The notes under the pieces: generated by a model
Told to the model about the DNA's origin: nothing
The model's input: only the letters and a program-made list of their open reading frames with translations
The model's database searches: none
In this document: positions 1 through 10,600 of the stretch, piece after piece
Layout of the letters: the number at the start of each line of letters is the position of its first letter
How positions within the stretch are numbered: the stretch's first letter is position 1
Made by a program: the position numbers and the translations under genes
Virus record (IMG/VR): IMGVR_UViG_3300021168_000002
Location: 37,725 to 101,724 of that record
Strand: one strand, 5' to 3'
DNA length: 64,000 nt
Origin: a virus

Positions 1-2195
1 ACAACGCATGGAGTTCGAACAACACGCCGTTCTCTGCGATCTACGACCCGCTGACTCACGCTTTCTATGTATGCACCGTGAGCGGAATTTCTAACGGCTC
101 AGTGCCGGTATTCACCCCGGGATACGGCAAGACCACGAAGGAAACCAGTGGGCTGACTTGGACCAACGTCGGAGACGGCGTAACGTGGGCCACCGCAACG
201 AAGTGGTATCTTCCTGTGCAAGGCTTCTTCCCGCCCAGCGGCGCAACACCTCTCGGCGGCGCAAGTATTATCGACAATCGGGTACCAGCCGACGTTGAGT
301 TTGTTGTCAACAGCGGATTAAGCGGGACTGTGCAACCGACGTGGCCTCCGATAGGAAACTATACCGACGACAACGGCACCAGCTTTGTATTGAGCCAAGT
401 AGCTGTTTCGGGAGCAACTACAACATACACCGGCACCGGTTTAAGCAACCTAGCAGGTCAACAGCTTATCGTCACCGGTTTCACGAATCCGGGAAACAAC
501 GGATACGTGGTAGCACTGACTGCAAATGCCACGACTTTCACAGTCACCACTACCTCCCAGGTAAATGAGACGCACGCTGCTGCGGCGGCGAATGGTCTGA
601 TCTGGTTTAATGAAGAGGTATTCAGCACCCAATCTTTGACGTTCACGAAGGGATATTCGTACGCGTATTCATACAAGTCTCGCTCTCTTACAGACTTTTA
701 TACGGTAAATATTTTCGGAACATCGATGCCGCCTATTCCTCCCGGCCTATCTGCGCCACTTCCGTTCCCCACGGGCAGCTTGACGGGCGATGTATCGAGC
801 GCATCTCCCGCGACGATTACTCCAATCGGCCCAAACCCGGGCGCTGTGCTGACGATCTCCGGTCCTGTTTCTACCGACCCGGCTGTAGACACAATTGTTA
901 TTTGGCGTTCTGCGGACGGCGGCGGCAGTTCGAACATGTTCGAGCTAACCGAAATTCCGAACCTTCCAAACGGAGGGCCGGGAACGTGGTCGTTCAGAGA
1001 CTTTCTTCCCGACATCCCGTCAACAATTGCGGGCGTATCATACCCGGGGCTTAACGTATTAATTCCTGCGCCGATAAACGGGGTTAACAACCCACCTCCG
1101 TCGAACTTCCGCCCTCAAGAGTTTAACTTCGACCGCATTTGGGGAATCAGCGGAAACCAAGTTGTCTTCAGCGGAGGTCCAGACACACGAGTTGGAAATC
1201 CCAATTCTGCATTCAATGTGGCTGACGAGTTTACTTTCTTAGCGAATCCAGTTCGCGCTATCAAAATTGGGTCGGTGTTGATCGTCTTCACACCGGCAAG
1301 CATTGAAGTTATCTCAGGAGGTCCGGCAACCGGTTCCTTCTTCACTTACACGCTGGTGCGCGGCGTTGGTCTGCTTAGTTGGAATTTCTTAGATGCGCTT
1401 GCGGGAGAAGTATTTTTCTTAGGAGCAGATAGTGTGCTGAGAGTTCTGTCGCCAAATTTGACTCTCACGAACGCGGGCTTCCCAATCCAAGATGAGTTAG
1501 CAAATGCCGCCGTGTCCGGAGTTCAAGACGCTACATGGAATCCGTCAACAGGTTATCTTGCGATTCTGCAGAGCGGCAATGATAACATGATCGCGATTGC
1601 GGACGGCGCAACAGGCTGGTATAGACTCAACCCTCGTCAACAGAACGGCTCGATCAACGGAACAGAACCGATCTGGTCACCGTTCGCGGCCGTCACCAAC
1701 GGCTGCAAGATGGTTGTGACCGTGGAAACGTCCCCGGGCATCAAAAAGCTTCTAGTGGGTGCAACAACCGGTGGTCAAGAAGTTTTGAAACGCGACACAA
1801 CGGTCTACACCGATAATGGAACGCCGTATGATGCGTTCTTTATTCAAGGAACCTTAGCCCTTGCTCGTAGAGGGGAGCTATCGATTCTTCGATTCTTGGA
1901 GGCAGACTTCTCCGGAGTCGCGTATCACCCAACGGTCTCGTATTTGCTCAACGAGGCATTTAGTTCAACCAGCGTGTTCACGCCTTTCACCTTGGCACCG
2001 CAGTTTGACCCGCCAACTGTTTACGGTGCGACTCTGTCTCCAACAAGTTACAGTCCAAACAGATACTACTTTGCAGGAGTCGGTTCTCTAGCGCGCTGCA
2101 TATTCTTGACGTTGAAGGTAGACTTTGGGACAACAGCAAATGCCGACACGATTTACAATTTGTCCGTGAATGGTGCAATCATCAAGGGACAATAA
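1..2195 (+). CDS. Virion tail protein, 5' partial; hub/stabilisation-like candidate
   Basis: The frame is open from base 3 with no stop before the first possible start, so the gene enters from outside the window and at least 730 residues are visible. The protein is rich in Gly, Ser, Thr, Pro and Asn with an alternating hydrophobic pattern typical of beta-structured tail proteins. A segment with IVIWRSADGGG looks like an Ig/fibronectin-type strand pair, and the second half (around DRIWGISGNQVVFSG and IVFTPASIEVI) has blade-like repeats reminiscent of tail hub or DNA-stabilisation proteins of podoviruses. The stop TAA shares its last A with the ATG of the next gene. The structural role is supported by neighbours; the exact component is inferred. 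Confidence 0.55.
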   Translation, partial: NAWSSNNTPFSAIYDPLTHAFYVCTVSGISNGSVPVFTPGYGKTTKETSGLTWTNVGDGVTWATATKWYLPVQGFFPPSGATPLGGASIIDNRVPADVEFVVNSGLSGTVQPTWPPIGNYTDDNGTSFVLSQVAVSGATTTYTGTGLSNLAGQQLIVTGFTNPGNNGYVVALTANATTFTVTTTSQVNETHAAAAANGLIWFNEEVFSTQSLTFTKGYSYAYSYKSRSLTDFYTVNIFGTSMPPIPPGLSAPLPFPTGSLTGDVSSASPATITPIGPNPGAVLTISGPVSTDPAVDTIVIWRSADGGGSSNMFELTEIPNLPNGGPGTWSFRDFLPDIPSTIAGVSYPGLNVLIPAPINGVNNPPPSNFRPQEFNFDRIWGISGNQVVFSGGPDTRVGNPNSAFNVADEFTFLANPVRAIKIGSVLIVFTPASIEVISGGPATGSFFTYTLVRGVGLLSWNFLDALAGEVFFLGADSVLRVLSPNLTLTNAGFPIQDELANAAVSGVQDATWNPSTGYLAILQSGNDNMIAIADGATGWYRLNPRQQNGSINGTEPIWSPFAAVTNGCKMVVTVETSPGIKKLLVGATTGGQEVLKRDTTVYTDNGTPYDAFFIQGTLALARRGELSILRFLEADFSGVAYHPTVSYLLNEAFSSTSVFTPFTLAPQFDPPTVYGATLSPTSYSPNRYYFAGVGSLARCIFLTLKVDFGTTANADTIYNLSVNGAIIKGQ

Positions 2196-4180
2196 TGGCA
2201 AATAAAGACCACATTACAAACGAGAAAGACTTCACCATACCGGAAGGTTGGTCAGAAGTCACAAGACCTCCGATTGAAAGTGGAGGAGGTGCGCAAGTGC
2301 CTCCGGTTGCCGCAGATCGATTCGCGTCCGGCGCGATCTCTACGATGACACTTGGTCTGAATACGGATATCGCGAATAGCCAGATGGGCGGAAACGTCCC
2401 CAATTTCAGGGTTCAGCCGCCTCAGCCTTCTGCTATCGCGGATGTAAACGCTGCTGTACAGAGTTTCCAAAAACTGGTACCTCCGTCAACTGCGGCCAGC
2501 GCTACCACCGATGATGACACGCCTATCATCAACGAGAATGTGCAGACAGGAACGTCTTACCTAGTTACATTGGCCGACCGAGATACGCTGATCTCGATGA
2601 CCAACAACGCTGGCGGTTTTGTCACGCTCCCCGGGTCGGCTAGTTCTTTTGGTTATGTTCAAACAGCAAAGGGTGGTGGAGCAGGAAATTCCGCTCTCGC
2701 TACTTTTTCAAGCGATAATCGTCTCGGTAATTTTTTGATCGCTACAGCATCGAGTTCACAAACGGTTGGGCCAACCAATACCATAGGAGACAGTGCCGGA
2801 AATACTTGGGTTCCTATCGCAACTATCAGCAATTCTGGCAAGACATCACAGTGGTATGCAGCAAACTGTAAAGCCGGACCCAACGCCGTTATAGCTTTTC
2901 AACCCGGACCAATGGGGTCTTTTCAGAGTCTCGTTGTAGATGAATTTTCCGGCATCAGTCTTACCGGGGGACTAGATCAATTTGCCACGGGTGTGGGCAG
3001 CGCCTCGATAGTTCCTACTGTTACAAATACTTTCGCGTTCGTAGCAGCTAGATACGGTCTCAGCACAACTGGAGTTCAACCGACTGCGGGTGCAGGATAT
3101 ACCCAGATTCCGTGGACTGCCATACAATGGTCTGGCCCTCCGTCAGCTAATGAGTTTGTCGTTGGCTTGGATGAATATCTGGTGAATCCTGCGGTGGGAG
3201 CAACGCTCGTCGGTTCCGGAACCGGAGCAGGCATAGGTTCCTTCGAATTCATAATGGCGAACTTTCGCCTGCAAGCTGTGACGAATGCAGTTTTCCCTGT
3301 CGGCTGGTACACTTATGTAGAAAACACTGGCACCGGAACGTTCTTTGTCCAGTCGAGCGCGAATATTGACGGCAAAAATCAGCAAATTAAGCTGCTTCCA
3401 AACACTGGAGTTCTGATAGTTTCTGACGGCTTTGGGTACTGGACAGAACGTGGTGTGGCACCGGTAGTTACATTTGAAACAAACAGCGTGCTGAACTCAT
3501 CGCAAACTGTTTTGAACTTGATCGCTGGTAACAACATGACGATCACGGATTTGGGCGCGGGTGGGATTAGATTCGCGTCTACCGGAGGCGGCGGCGGCGG
3601 TACGTCTCAGTCAATTTTGAGTCTTCCGAAGTTCTTTTCTGCGCCCGCAAATATAAATCCTATAAATGCGCAGAGTTTTAGTTTTACTGCAAATTCAGTG
3701 AAGTTTTTGTATATGCATATAGATGCTCCTATCACTGTCGGGAACTTCACATTCAACGTAACTACTTCGGACACGAATCATTATGATTGGGGAATGTACA
3801 CGACAGCCGGAGTTTTAGTTTGGAATCTAGGGCCGCAAGTGTTCAACTCAGTTGCCGTAGTAACTAAGCCATTTGTCCAAGGTACCATTACTATTCAAGC
3901 AGGTAATTACTGGTTAGCATTCACCGGTGACGGCACCGGTCTAACTTTTAGTGGAGCAACCCCAAGTCAGCAGGTAGAATACTTCTACTTTGCTAATGCC
4001 CCGGCTCAATCGGGAACAGGTCCTACATGGTGGACGAGCGTTACCTCTTCAACCGGAGGTTCATTAACAGGTCTTGGTCCTACCGTTCCGGCTGCTCCTA
4101 CAACGGCAGCTAACTTAACGAGCAACTTTACCACAGGCGTGACCGCAGCATTCTGGCCAATCATAACTCTGTCTACATAA
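2195..4180 (+). CDS. Tail fibre or receptor-binding-like protein
   Basis: A 661-residue protein, low in Cys and rich in Gly, Thr, Ser and Asn. A glycine run (GGGGGG) near residue 467 separates a long N-terminal part from a C-terminal beta-rich domain. The middle part holds a DSAGNTW-type beta-sandwich motif seen in phage fibre and adhesion domains, and SNNAGG/VTLPG-like strands resemble fibre-shaft repeats. It overlaps the upstream tail gene (TAATG) and precedes the GNAT-like gene by 10 bases. Receptor binding is inferred from composition and position; a structural decoration protein is the alternative. Confidence 0.5.
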   Translation: MANKDHITNEKDFTIPEGWSEVTRPPIESGGGAQVPPVAADRFASGAISTMTLGLNTDIANSQMGGNVPNFRVQPPQPSAIADVNAAVQSFQKLVPPSTAASATTDDDTPIINENVQTGTSYLVTLADRDTLISMTNNAGGFVTLPGSASSFGYVQTAKGGGAGNSALATFSSDNRLGNFLIATASSSQTVGPTNTIGDSAGNTWVPIATISNSGKTSQWYAANCKAGPNAVIAFQPGPMGSFQSLVVDEFSGISLTGGLDQFATGVGSASIVPTVTNTFAFVAARYGLSTTGVQPTAGAGYTQIPWTAIQWSGPPSANEFVVGLDEYLVNPAVGATLVGSGTGAGIGSFEFIMANFRLQAVTNAVFPVGWYTYVENTGTGTFFVQSSANIDGKNQQIKLLPNTGVLIVSDGFGYWTERGVAPVVTFETNSVLNSSQTVLNLIAGNNMTITDLGAGGIRFASTGGGGGGTSQSILSLPKFFSAPANINPINAQSFSFTANSVKFLYMHIDAPITVGNFTFNVTTSDTNHYDWGMYTTAGVLVWNLGPQVFNSVAVVTKPFVQGTITIQAGNYWLAFTGDGTGLTFSGATPSQQVEYFYFANAPAQSGTGPTWWTSVTSSTGGSLTGLGPTVPAAPTTAANLTSNFTTGVTAAFWPIITLST

Positions 4181-4190
4181 AGGAATTAGG

Positions 4191-4604
4191 ATGATAAATT
4201 TCTCTGAGTCGACCTCAGCGGATGTGAAACAGATCACCGAGTGGACCTCTCGTGATCTTTATCACTCTGAAGAATATCCGGAATGGTGGTTGACTGGAAA
4301 TGGACTACTCGCCTTCTGCCTGATGGATGAGCGCGGCCCCCTGGCCTACGTTCGTTTGAACGCGGAAGGTGAATATGTTCGCATCCACACGCAGTTTGCT
4401 CCCGAGTCAGTCGTTTCGAAACGCAGATTGGTGGTCGGGATGATCGCGTGTGTGAAGAAGCTGATCGAGATTTACAAAGCAGATGAGAAGAAAGGTTTGA
4501 TCTTCGGTTCCATCAGTCCCACTTTGGTGGCCTTCATGGACAAGCATCTGGGGTTTAAGCCGGTAGGCATCAGCGACCGTCGGTTGGATTTTGAGAGGGA
4601 ATAA
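4191..4604 (+). CDS. GNAT-like acetyltransferase-fold protein in the virion gene block
   Basis: A 137-residue protein with a strong ribosome site (AAGGAATTAGG) before ATG. The order of elements, LLAFCLMDERGPLAYVRL, then an RRLVVGMIACVKKL helix and the ending FMDKHLGFKPV, matches a compact GNAT fold: beta4-beta5, the acetyl-CoA helix, then the last strand. GNAT-like proteins are common between tail and internal-virion genes of T7-like phages, where they are thought to be virion components. The R/Q-x-x-G-x-G/A acetyl-CoA loop is not canonical, so enzymatic activity is doubtful. Confidence 0.55.
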   Translation: MINFSESTSADVKQITEWTSRDLYHSEEYPEWWLTGNGLLAFCLMDERGPLAYVRLNAEGEYVRIHTQFAPESVVSKRRLVVGMIACVKKLIEIYKADEKKGLIFGSISPTLVAFMDKHLGFKPVGISDRRLDFERE

Positions 4605-4606
4605 AT

Positions 4607-5338
4607 ATGGGTGGGATAATTGCACCGATAATTGGCGCGGCGACCGGTAACTGCGGGCCAAGTAAAGCAGAAAAAGATCAGGCAGCGGCAAGCGCCAGTT
4701 TTTCGAAGACACTGCAGTCGAATTATGCCACTCGATTTGGTCAACAGTCAGATGTATTGAGTGCGATTAACCGTGCTATGTCGCCTATCTTGGCGGCTGG
4801 TCCAAGTCAGCGGGGCTTCTCTGCGGAAGAGAGAGCCGCTCTCAACACTGCGGCTATTAACAACGCGGGCGCGGCAAGCCGCAACGCTCAGCAAGCGGCG
4901 GCTAACTTTGGCGCAGGCCAAGGTGGCGGCGGAACCGGAATTATAAGCGGCGTGCAGAGACAGATCGAAGGCTCGATTGCATCTTCGGCGGCTAATCAAC
5001 TTGCGGGTGCGGAGAATCAGATTACCCAAGCGGATTACGCGCAAGGCAATCAGAACTATTGGAAGGCGCAGGGCGGCATGGAACAGTTGTCGCAAGGCTA
5101 CAGCCCGAACGCGGCGATGAGCGGTTCAATTGAGCAAGGTAAAGAAGCCTTCGGTCAAGCGAAAGATGTTTACGCGCAACAGCAGCAAGAAGATCAAGCA
5201 ATTGCTGGCGGCATCACCAGTTTGGCATCGATGGCAGCGGGCGGCATCGGCGGCGGTATATCAGGGGTAGCAAATTCGGCTGCAGGAGCAAGTCAGCCAG
5301 CGGCCTTTGCACAAGGCTTTTTTAATGGCTTAGGGTAA
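4607..5338 (+). CDS. Internal virion protein, gp14-like candidate
   Basis: A 243-residue protein, very rich in Ala, Gly and Gln. It begins with a hydrophobic Gly/Ala segment (GGIIAPIIGAATG), continues with helical Gln/Ala-rich sequence and ends with another Gly-zipper-like stretch (ASMAAGGIGGGISGVA). Small Ala/Gln-rich proteins with hydrophobic ends placed just before two large internal proteins match the layout of T7 gp14-gp15-gp16, which form the DNA-ejection conduit. ATG follows GAGGGAATAAAT. Assignment rests on composition and synteny, not on a specific motif. Confidence 0.5.
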   Translation: MGGIIAPIIGAATGNCGPSKAEKDQAAASASFSKTLQSNYATRFGQQSDVLSAINRAMSPILAAGPSQRGFSAEERAALNTAAINNAGAASRNAQQAAANFGAGQGGGGTGIISGVQRQIEGSIASSAANQLAGAENQITQADYAQGNQNYWKAQGGMEQLSQGYSPNAAMSGSIEQGKEAFGQAKDVYAQQQQEDQAIAGGITSLASMAAGGIGGGISGVANSAAGASQPAAFAQGFFNGLG

Positions 5339-5353
5339 GTAGAGGATAATAAG

Positions 5354-7600
5354 ATGACTGAATTTGACGATCAGAAGCAAGCACCCGACAGCAGCCAATC
5401 TGCGGGACAGGTCGCGTCAAGCGCCGCTCCAGTTCTTGCGGCTTTGGGACCGGTAGCCCAAGGTACGACTCCCGGAACCCCGGCCCCAACGGGTATAGGC
5501 GGAATTTTAGCCGGAACTGGATTGGACGGCATCGTCGCGGGCTATCTAAAACACATTACTGACGTACAAAAGAACTCGCCGTTGGCTGTGAAGACAGCAG
5601 CAGTCGAGAGTCAGAAGAAGGCCCAGGCTGCAGCACCTGCAGTCGACCGTCCGGTTCCCGAAGCTGCGCCGTCGACAGGAAGTTTCGGAGATAAATTATC
5701 CGGCGCATTAGGCGACGCGTCTCACGCCTCTGACACGAAGGGCGGCTGGCTGACCGGTGTAACGAACACGCTGAACGCGCGCAACAAGCGCCTCGCTGAG
5801 GCCAAGAAAGAAGACGCACTTTTGGCGAAAACCCAGGCGGAAACGGTTGCTCTGCACCGCAACATTTATCAGCAAGATCAAGGTATTCGCCAAGCCGCGT
5901 ACAAGGGCAATCAGGAATTTTCTGACGCCTATAAAGAAAATCACGACATCGAAAGTGGTATCAATCACGCCGAGATGGCGAGACGCTTTCAAACTGACAA
6001 GGATTTTGCGACTAAGTACTTCGTTCGCGCCACAGGTGAAGAGCCGGTTCTTAATGCGCAAGGAGAGCCGAAGAAGGATAAGGACGGAGATGTAATCACC
6101 TCTCCGACTTACGACATCATCACCCGCGCAACCAAGAGCGGAGAAAAAGACGACAAGATTGTACCTGCTCAAATGAGCACGGACTTTCAAAAGTACGGTG
6201 TTGCGCAGTATCCTCCAAACACGAAACTAACCAGCAACCAATTTGCTGCGTCGAATGGCGCGTTGAATCTGGCCCGCAATGCGGTTGGCATTTTGAACAA
6301 TTCACGAGAGAAGCCGGTCAGCGATGAAGAGTTGAAGACACTAAGCCCTTACTTGACCGACCCGACTATTCAAGCTGCGATCTCTCACATTCCGGGTTCT
6401 GCGTACGCGGGACTTCTGCAGTATCAACAGAATGCGGACTTGCATATCCAAGACTTGCAGGCACAAGCTGATATAGCGAAGACCCAAAAGAATCAGCAGG
6501 GACTCGACGCGGCTAACTCACAGATCGCGGACCTGACTGCAGAGAAGCAGAAGGTCGCGACATTCACGTCTCAAGCAATCACCGAGAAGCAGGTCGAGGC
6601 ATACAAGAAGGATTCAGAAGAGGGCATCAAGTGGGTCGATAAGATTCTCCACGACCCGACGTCGCTATCCGGCGACAAGGCTTCCGGTGTTATACCTCAA
6701 CTTCAAGAGGCATTGAAGACCGAGACTGACCCGGGAAACAAGGCAAAGTTGACCTCAGCTATCGACGCCGCAAAGTTGGCTCGCGATAACTACTTCGACG
6801 ACATGCAGCGTAAGGCAACGGCTGACCAAGTTGCAAAGCAAGGTGACCCGGTAACTGCAGGTCGCATGCTTGCAAGAGGTGACTTAACTCTGGCCGACCT
6901 TCGCACGCGTCAAACAACAACGGACTTCATCGAGAAGGCGACAACCGAGGCTCAGAAGATTGACAAGAATTACAACCCGGCTGACGAAGTGAACTTCGAG
7001 CACATCGCGAAGTCACCAACAACAGCCACATTCTTCGGCTCTGCTCGTTCGCTTATGTCTAAGGGCGGCACGATGGACCAGCTTACAGAGATGGCAAAGC
7101 AGATTCCAGATAACTCTTTCCCGACTTTGAACACGGCAGAAGATTGGCTGAAGTTGAAGGAAGGTAAGGGTCCACTGTCAGGATACGCGGCCTTGGTACT
7201 TGGTGTGGCCGACGACTACGGTAAGGTTATGGGCGGCGGTACCGCATCTGATACTGCGCGCAATGCTGCACTTGCCTTGTTTGGTGCGGCTCAAACCGCA
7301 GAACAGCGCAGATACGCGATTGCATCGACGCTGGGTGCCGTAGGCTCTCAGTTTGATGGACGCGTTGGAAACAACAGATTCTTGGCGCGAGAGTATGGCG
7401 ATTTCGCTCGTTCGCCGCTTTCACCGCCAACAGAAAATCCAGTACAGCAGCAGATCACGGCAGGTAAGACTCCCGCAACAGCCGCCACAGCGGCTCCAAA
7501 GGGTGGAACACATCCGATGACATCGGAAGACGGTAAGACGAACATTTGGCTACTTAACAATCAGTGGGTAACAGCAGACGGGAAACCGTACAAGCCGTAA
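5354..7600 (+). CDS. Large internal virion (ejection) protein candidate, gp15-like
   Basis: A 748-residue protein, mostly predicted helical and rich in Lys, Gln, Asp and Ala. It has a Pro/Ala/Gly-rich first 100 residues and extended charged helices between about residues 120 and 450. No enzymatic motif was recognised. It sits between the small gp14-like gene and the giant 1972-residue gene, with only 7 bases to the latter, and shares their codon style. A role as the middle component of the ejection apparatus is inferred from order and size (T7 gp15 is about 750 residues). Confidence 0.5.
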   Translation: MTEFDDQKQAPDSSQSAGQVASSAAPVLAALGPVAQGTTPGTPAPTGIGGILAGTGLDGIVAGYLKHITDVQKNSPLAVKTAAVESQKKAQAAAPAVDRPVPEAAPSTGSFGDKLSGALGDASHASDTKGGWLTGVTNTLNARNKRLAEAKKEDALLAKTQAETVALHRNIYQQDQGIRQAAYKGNQEFSDAYKENHDIESGINHAEMARRFQTDKDFATKYFVRATGEEPVLNAQGEPKKDKDGDVITSPTYDIITRATKSGEKDDKIVPAQMSTDFQKYGVAQYPPNTKLTSNQFAASNGALNLARNAVGILNNSREKPVSDEELKTLSPYLTDPTIQAAISHIPGSAYAGLLQYQQNADLHIQDLQAQADIAKTQKNQQGLDAANSQIADLTAEKQKVATFTSQAITEKQVEAYKKDSEEGIKWVDKILHDPTSLSGDKASGVIPQLQEALKTETDPGNKAKLTSAIDAAKLARDNYFDDMQRKATADQVAKQGDPVTAGRMLARGDLTLADLRTRQTTTDFIEKATTEAQKIDKNYNPADEVNFEHIAKSPTTATFFGSARSLMSKGGTMDQLTEMAKQIPDNSFPTLNTAEDWLKLKEGKGPLSGYAALVLGVADDYGKVMGGGTASDTARNAALALFGAAQTAEQRRYAIASTLGAVGSQFDGRVGNNRFLAREYGDFARSPLSPPTENPVQQQITAGKTPATAATAAPKGGTHPMTSEDGKTNIWLLNNQWVTADGKPYKP

Positions 7601-7607
7601 GGATAAC

Positions 7608-10600
7608 ATGGCCGACCAGTCAACTGATCTATCAACAACAAATCAGCCAGCAGGAACCACGAGTATAGATAACGGTATTGCCTACGATGTCGCAGGCAAA
7701 CCGCTTGGACCTGCGAATGTGGGCGATGAACAAGCTGCGCCACCGCCGCCTCCGGGATTTAAGCCGGTAACGGTAAACGCACAGGTTGCGCCACCTCCTC
7801 CCCCAGGATTCCGGCCAGTCGTGGAAGCGCAAGTCGCGCCGCCACCGGGATTCAAGCCAGCCGAAACCAAAGTTCAACCGTCCGGTGTACTCAATCTCAC
7901 TCCTCCTGCGGGCAAGACGTCTATTAGTCCTCGCGAAGGCGGGTTTGAATCTTGGCTGCAGGACGTGCAGACCGATGTGAAGAACGGGAGTGCCTCCACT
8001 TGGGTCGGAGCTATGCTCAAGAAGATGGGTGCGACAGGTACCCATTCGGGAGTCTCGGAAAAAGCAGGAGAGTTTTTTGCAGGCCCAGCCGAGGGACTTC
8101 CCAAGGCTTTGGAGGGCAGCGTTGCCCTTCACAAGCAGGTATATGAAGGTCTCGTCAACAGCGGCATGGATTTGGATAAATCTGCAGCCGCCGCCAACAA
8201 GATTGTCGAGGGTCTATTTCAATCTGCGGGGCCTGTTGGTGCGGTAGCAGCACCGGGCGGGGAGGCACTTGCGGTTGTCCTGCCTGCGATGGTTGCGCAA
8301 ACAAACGCGCAGAAGGCTGCGGAGTATATGGGCGCGTCTCCGGACGTAGCTGAGTTGGTAGGCAACGTCACCGGAGTTGTCGCTGGCGGACTTGTTCACG
8401 AGAAACTTAATCCAGTACTAGACCGTTTCGGTGTCGCAGTAAATACGCACACCGCTGCGGAGCAAGAGTACACAAATCGCTCACGTAATTTGGAAACCGC
8501 GAGAGCGCAGGCAGCGGAAGTACAGCAGCGCGCCTTGGATGCAGCCCAGAAAGAAACTGCGGGACAAGGCACCCCGGCAGCTACCGACGCGGCGAGACAG
8601 TTAGCAAACGAGGCCGCAAAGAACGTAGCCGATGCGCAAAAGGCATTCGATCAAGCCGCTCAGCGTCGCGCCGCCGCGAAGATCGCGGTGGAGAAGTTAG
8701 GCCGTCAGATCACAAAGGCTGCGGATAAGAACAAGGCCGATGAGTACGAATCGAAGGCGTCGGAGCAGAAGAAGGCCAGCGATCTATTCCAGAAGGCCGT
8801 GCCGTCTCGCGGTGCAAACAGATACACTCCGGAAGACGAAGAAATCGCCCGCGCTCACATGGAGGCTGCGAAGGCAGGCGGCGCGAAGATCAACGATCTC
8901 CCGTCTGCGTACGAGGCCGTAGAAGGCGGGCGTCAGGGCATCGAAGACAAGATCAAGCCTTACGTTGAGAAGTATGCCGACGAACCAGTCACCACTAAGC
9001 CGGAAGACAGCCCGAAGATCAAGGTCGCCCAGAAGTTGGAAGAGATGGCGAAGCTGGATGGAAACTTCTCGAACGCGATGGACGCTTTGTCGGAGTTTAA
9101 TCTTACCGACCCGACCATGAGCGAGGCCCAAGACACGCTCACCAAGTTGAACAATTACAACCGCGCTTCCATGAAGGGCGCGAATAATTGGGATATCTAC
9201 AACATGATCGAGACGAACCCAGACTTTGCGGCTCGCTTCTTCATGGCAGACGAACTGCGCAACGCGATCTACAACAATCTGGAAGGTCACGGAGTGGAGG
9301 GAATTCGCGCAGCTAGAGGGGAGACTGCATCTCTTATCAATGTGCGCGATGCAATCGGCGCTCAAATTCGTGCGAACCGTGGCGGCACAACCGTTCGCGG
9401 TAGCGGCAATGCCAGCGCGATGCGCGGCCTACTTGGTCGATTGACCGGGAAGGCTATCAAGGGCATGGGTATCGCGGCTGGGGCGGAAGCGGGGGGAATC
9501 CCGGGCGCTATCGCGGGCGGCGCAATCGGAGAGGCCGTTGGACAGCCTATCGAAGACTTCATCGCACCTCGCGACATGACGCGCGACGAACACATCGAGA
9601 AGTCGATGAAGTTCAAGGGCACTAACCGCAAGCCAGTCGAGATCAAGGGAACTGGAACACCGCCAGTAATTCCAACCGAAGCAATTCCACCGGCTGTGAA
9701 GAATGGACCTAGCTCCGTTGAGTTGACACCTAGGGAGAACACCGACCTGCACGCAGAACTTGCGGCGCACTACGGTGAATCAAATCTAGAAGATTCCTCA
9801 TACAAGGAACTGGAACAGAACCTTCGCGATGATGTTGCGGCGAAGAACCGCAGCGGCGTAGAACTAGACCCTGCAGAGAAGACGCTGCTCACGAAGATTT
9901 TGAAGGCCGACACAGCCGACCGCGCTGCCGCCCAGGCTGCAGGCAAGCCAAACGCGGAAGTCAAGATCGAGCCTGTCAAGGAAAAGGAATTGCTCGCGGA
10001 GGCCGACAAGCGCGCCAACGAAGGCGAGCCGACTAAGTTGAATCCGACGCTCGTCTCACTAGGACGCGGCGACGAGTCTGCGCTGGTATCGCATTCACCT
10101 GCGATGAAGGCTCACGCGCCTGCTGCAGTTATCCCAGGTTTGCCGGAAGGCGTATCAATGGAAGATGCTCACCTACACGAGTGGGCACATATGGCAATTG
10201 GAGCCGTCGATGGCTTAGAGCCTGTCGAGATTCGCTCTGACATTCACCCGAAGAGTGAGAAGGGCGCAGGTGCTACATCCGTATTCAACGGCGCTAGTAT
10301 CCGCGATGCTGCAGGTAATATCGACCCGGAAGCTTTAGCCAATCAGGAAGTACAGTGGCTGACCCAGAAGATGGCAGGACCGGCATCCCACGAAGTTTTC
10401 AAGGGCATGACGAGAGACGAAGTTAAGGCATCCCCGGCAACAAGGGGAGACTTCCGTCAGTCACGCGCCATCATAAGAGAGCTTCACCCAGACTTCACCG
10501 CGTCTCAAGTGGAACAAGTGGTTGATCTCGCTTACGACCGCGCTCATGAATTTTTGACCAAGCCACACATCGCAGACCGCATCCGTGCGAATGCTGCGGT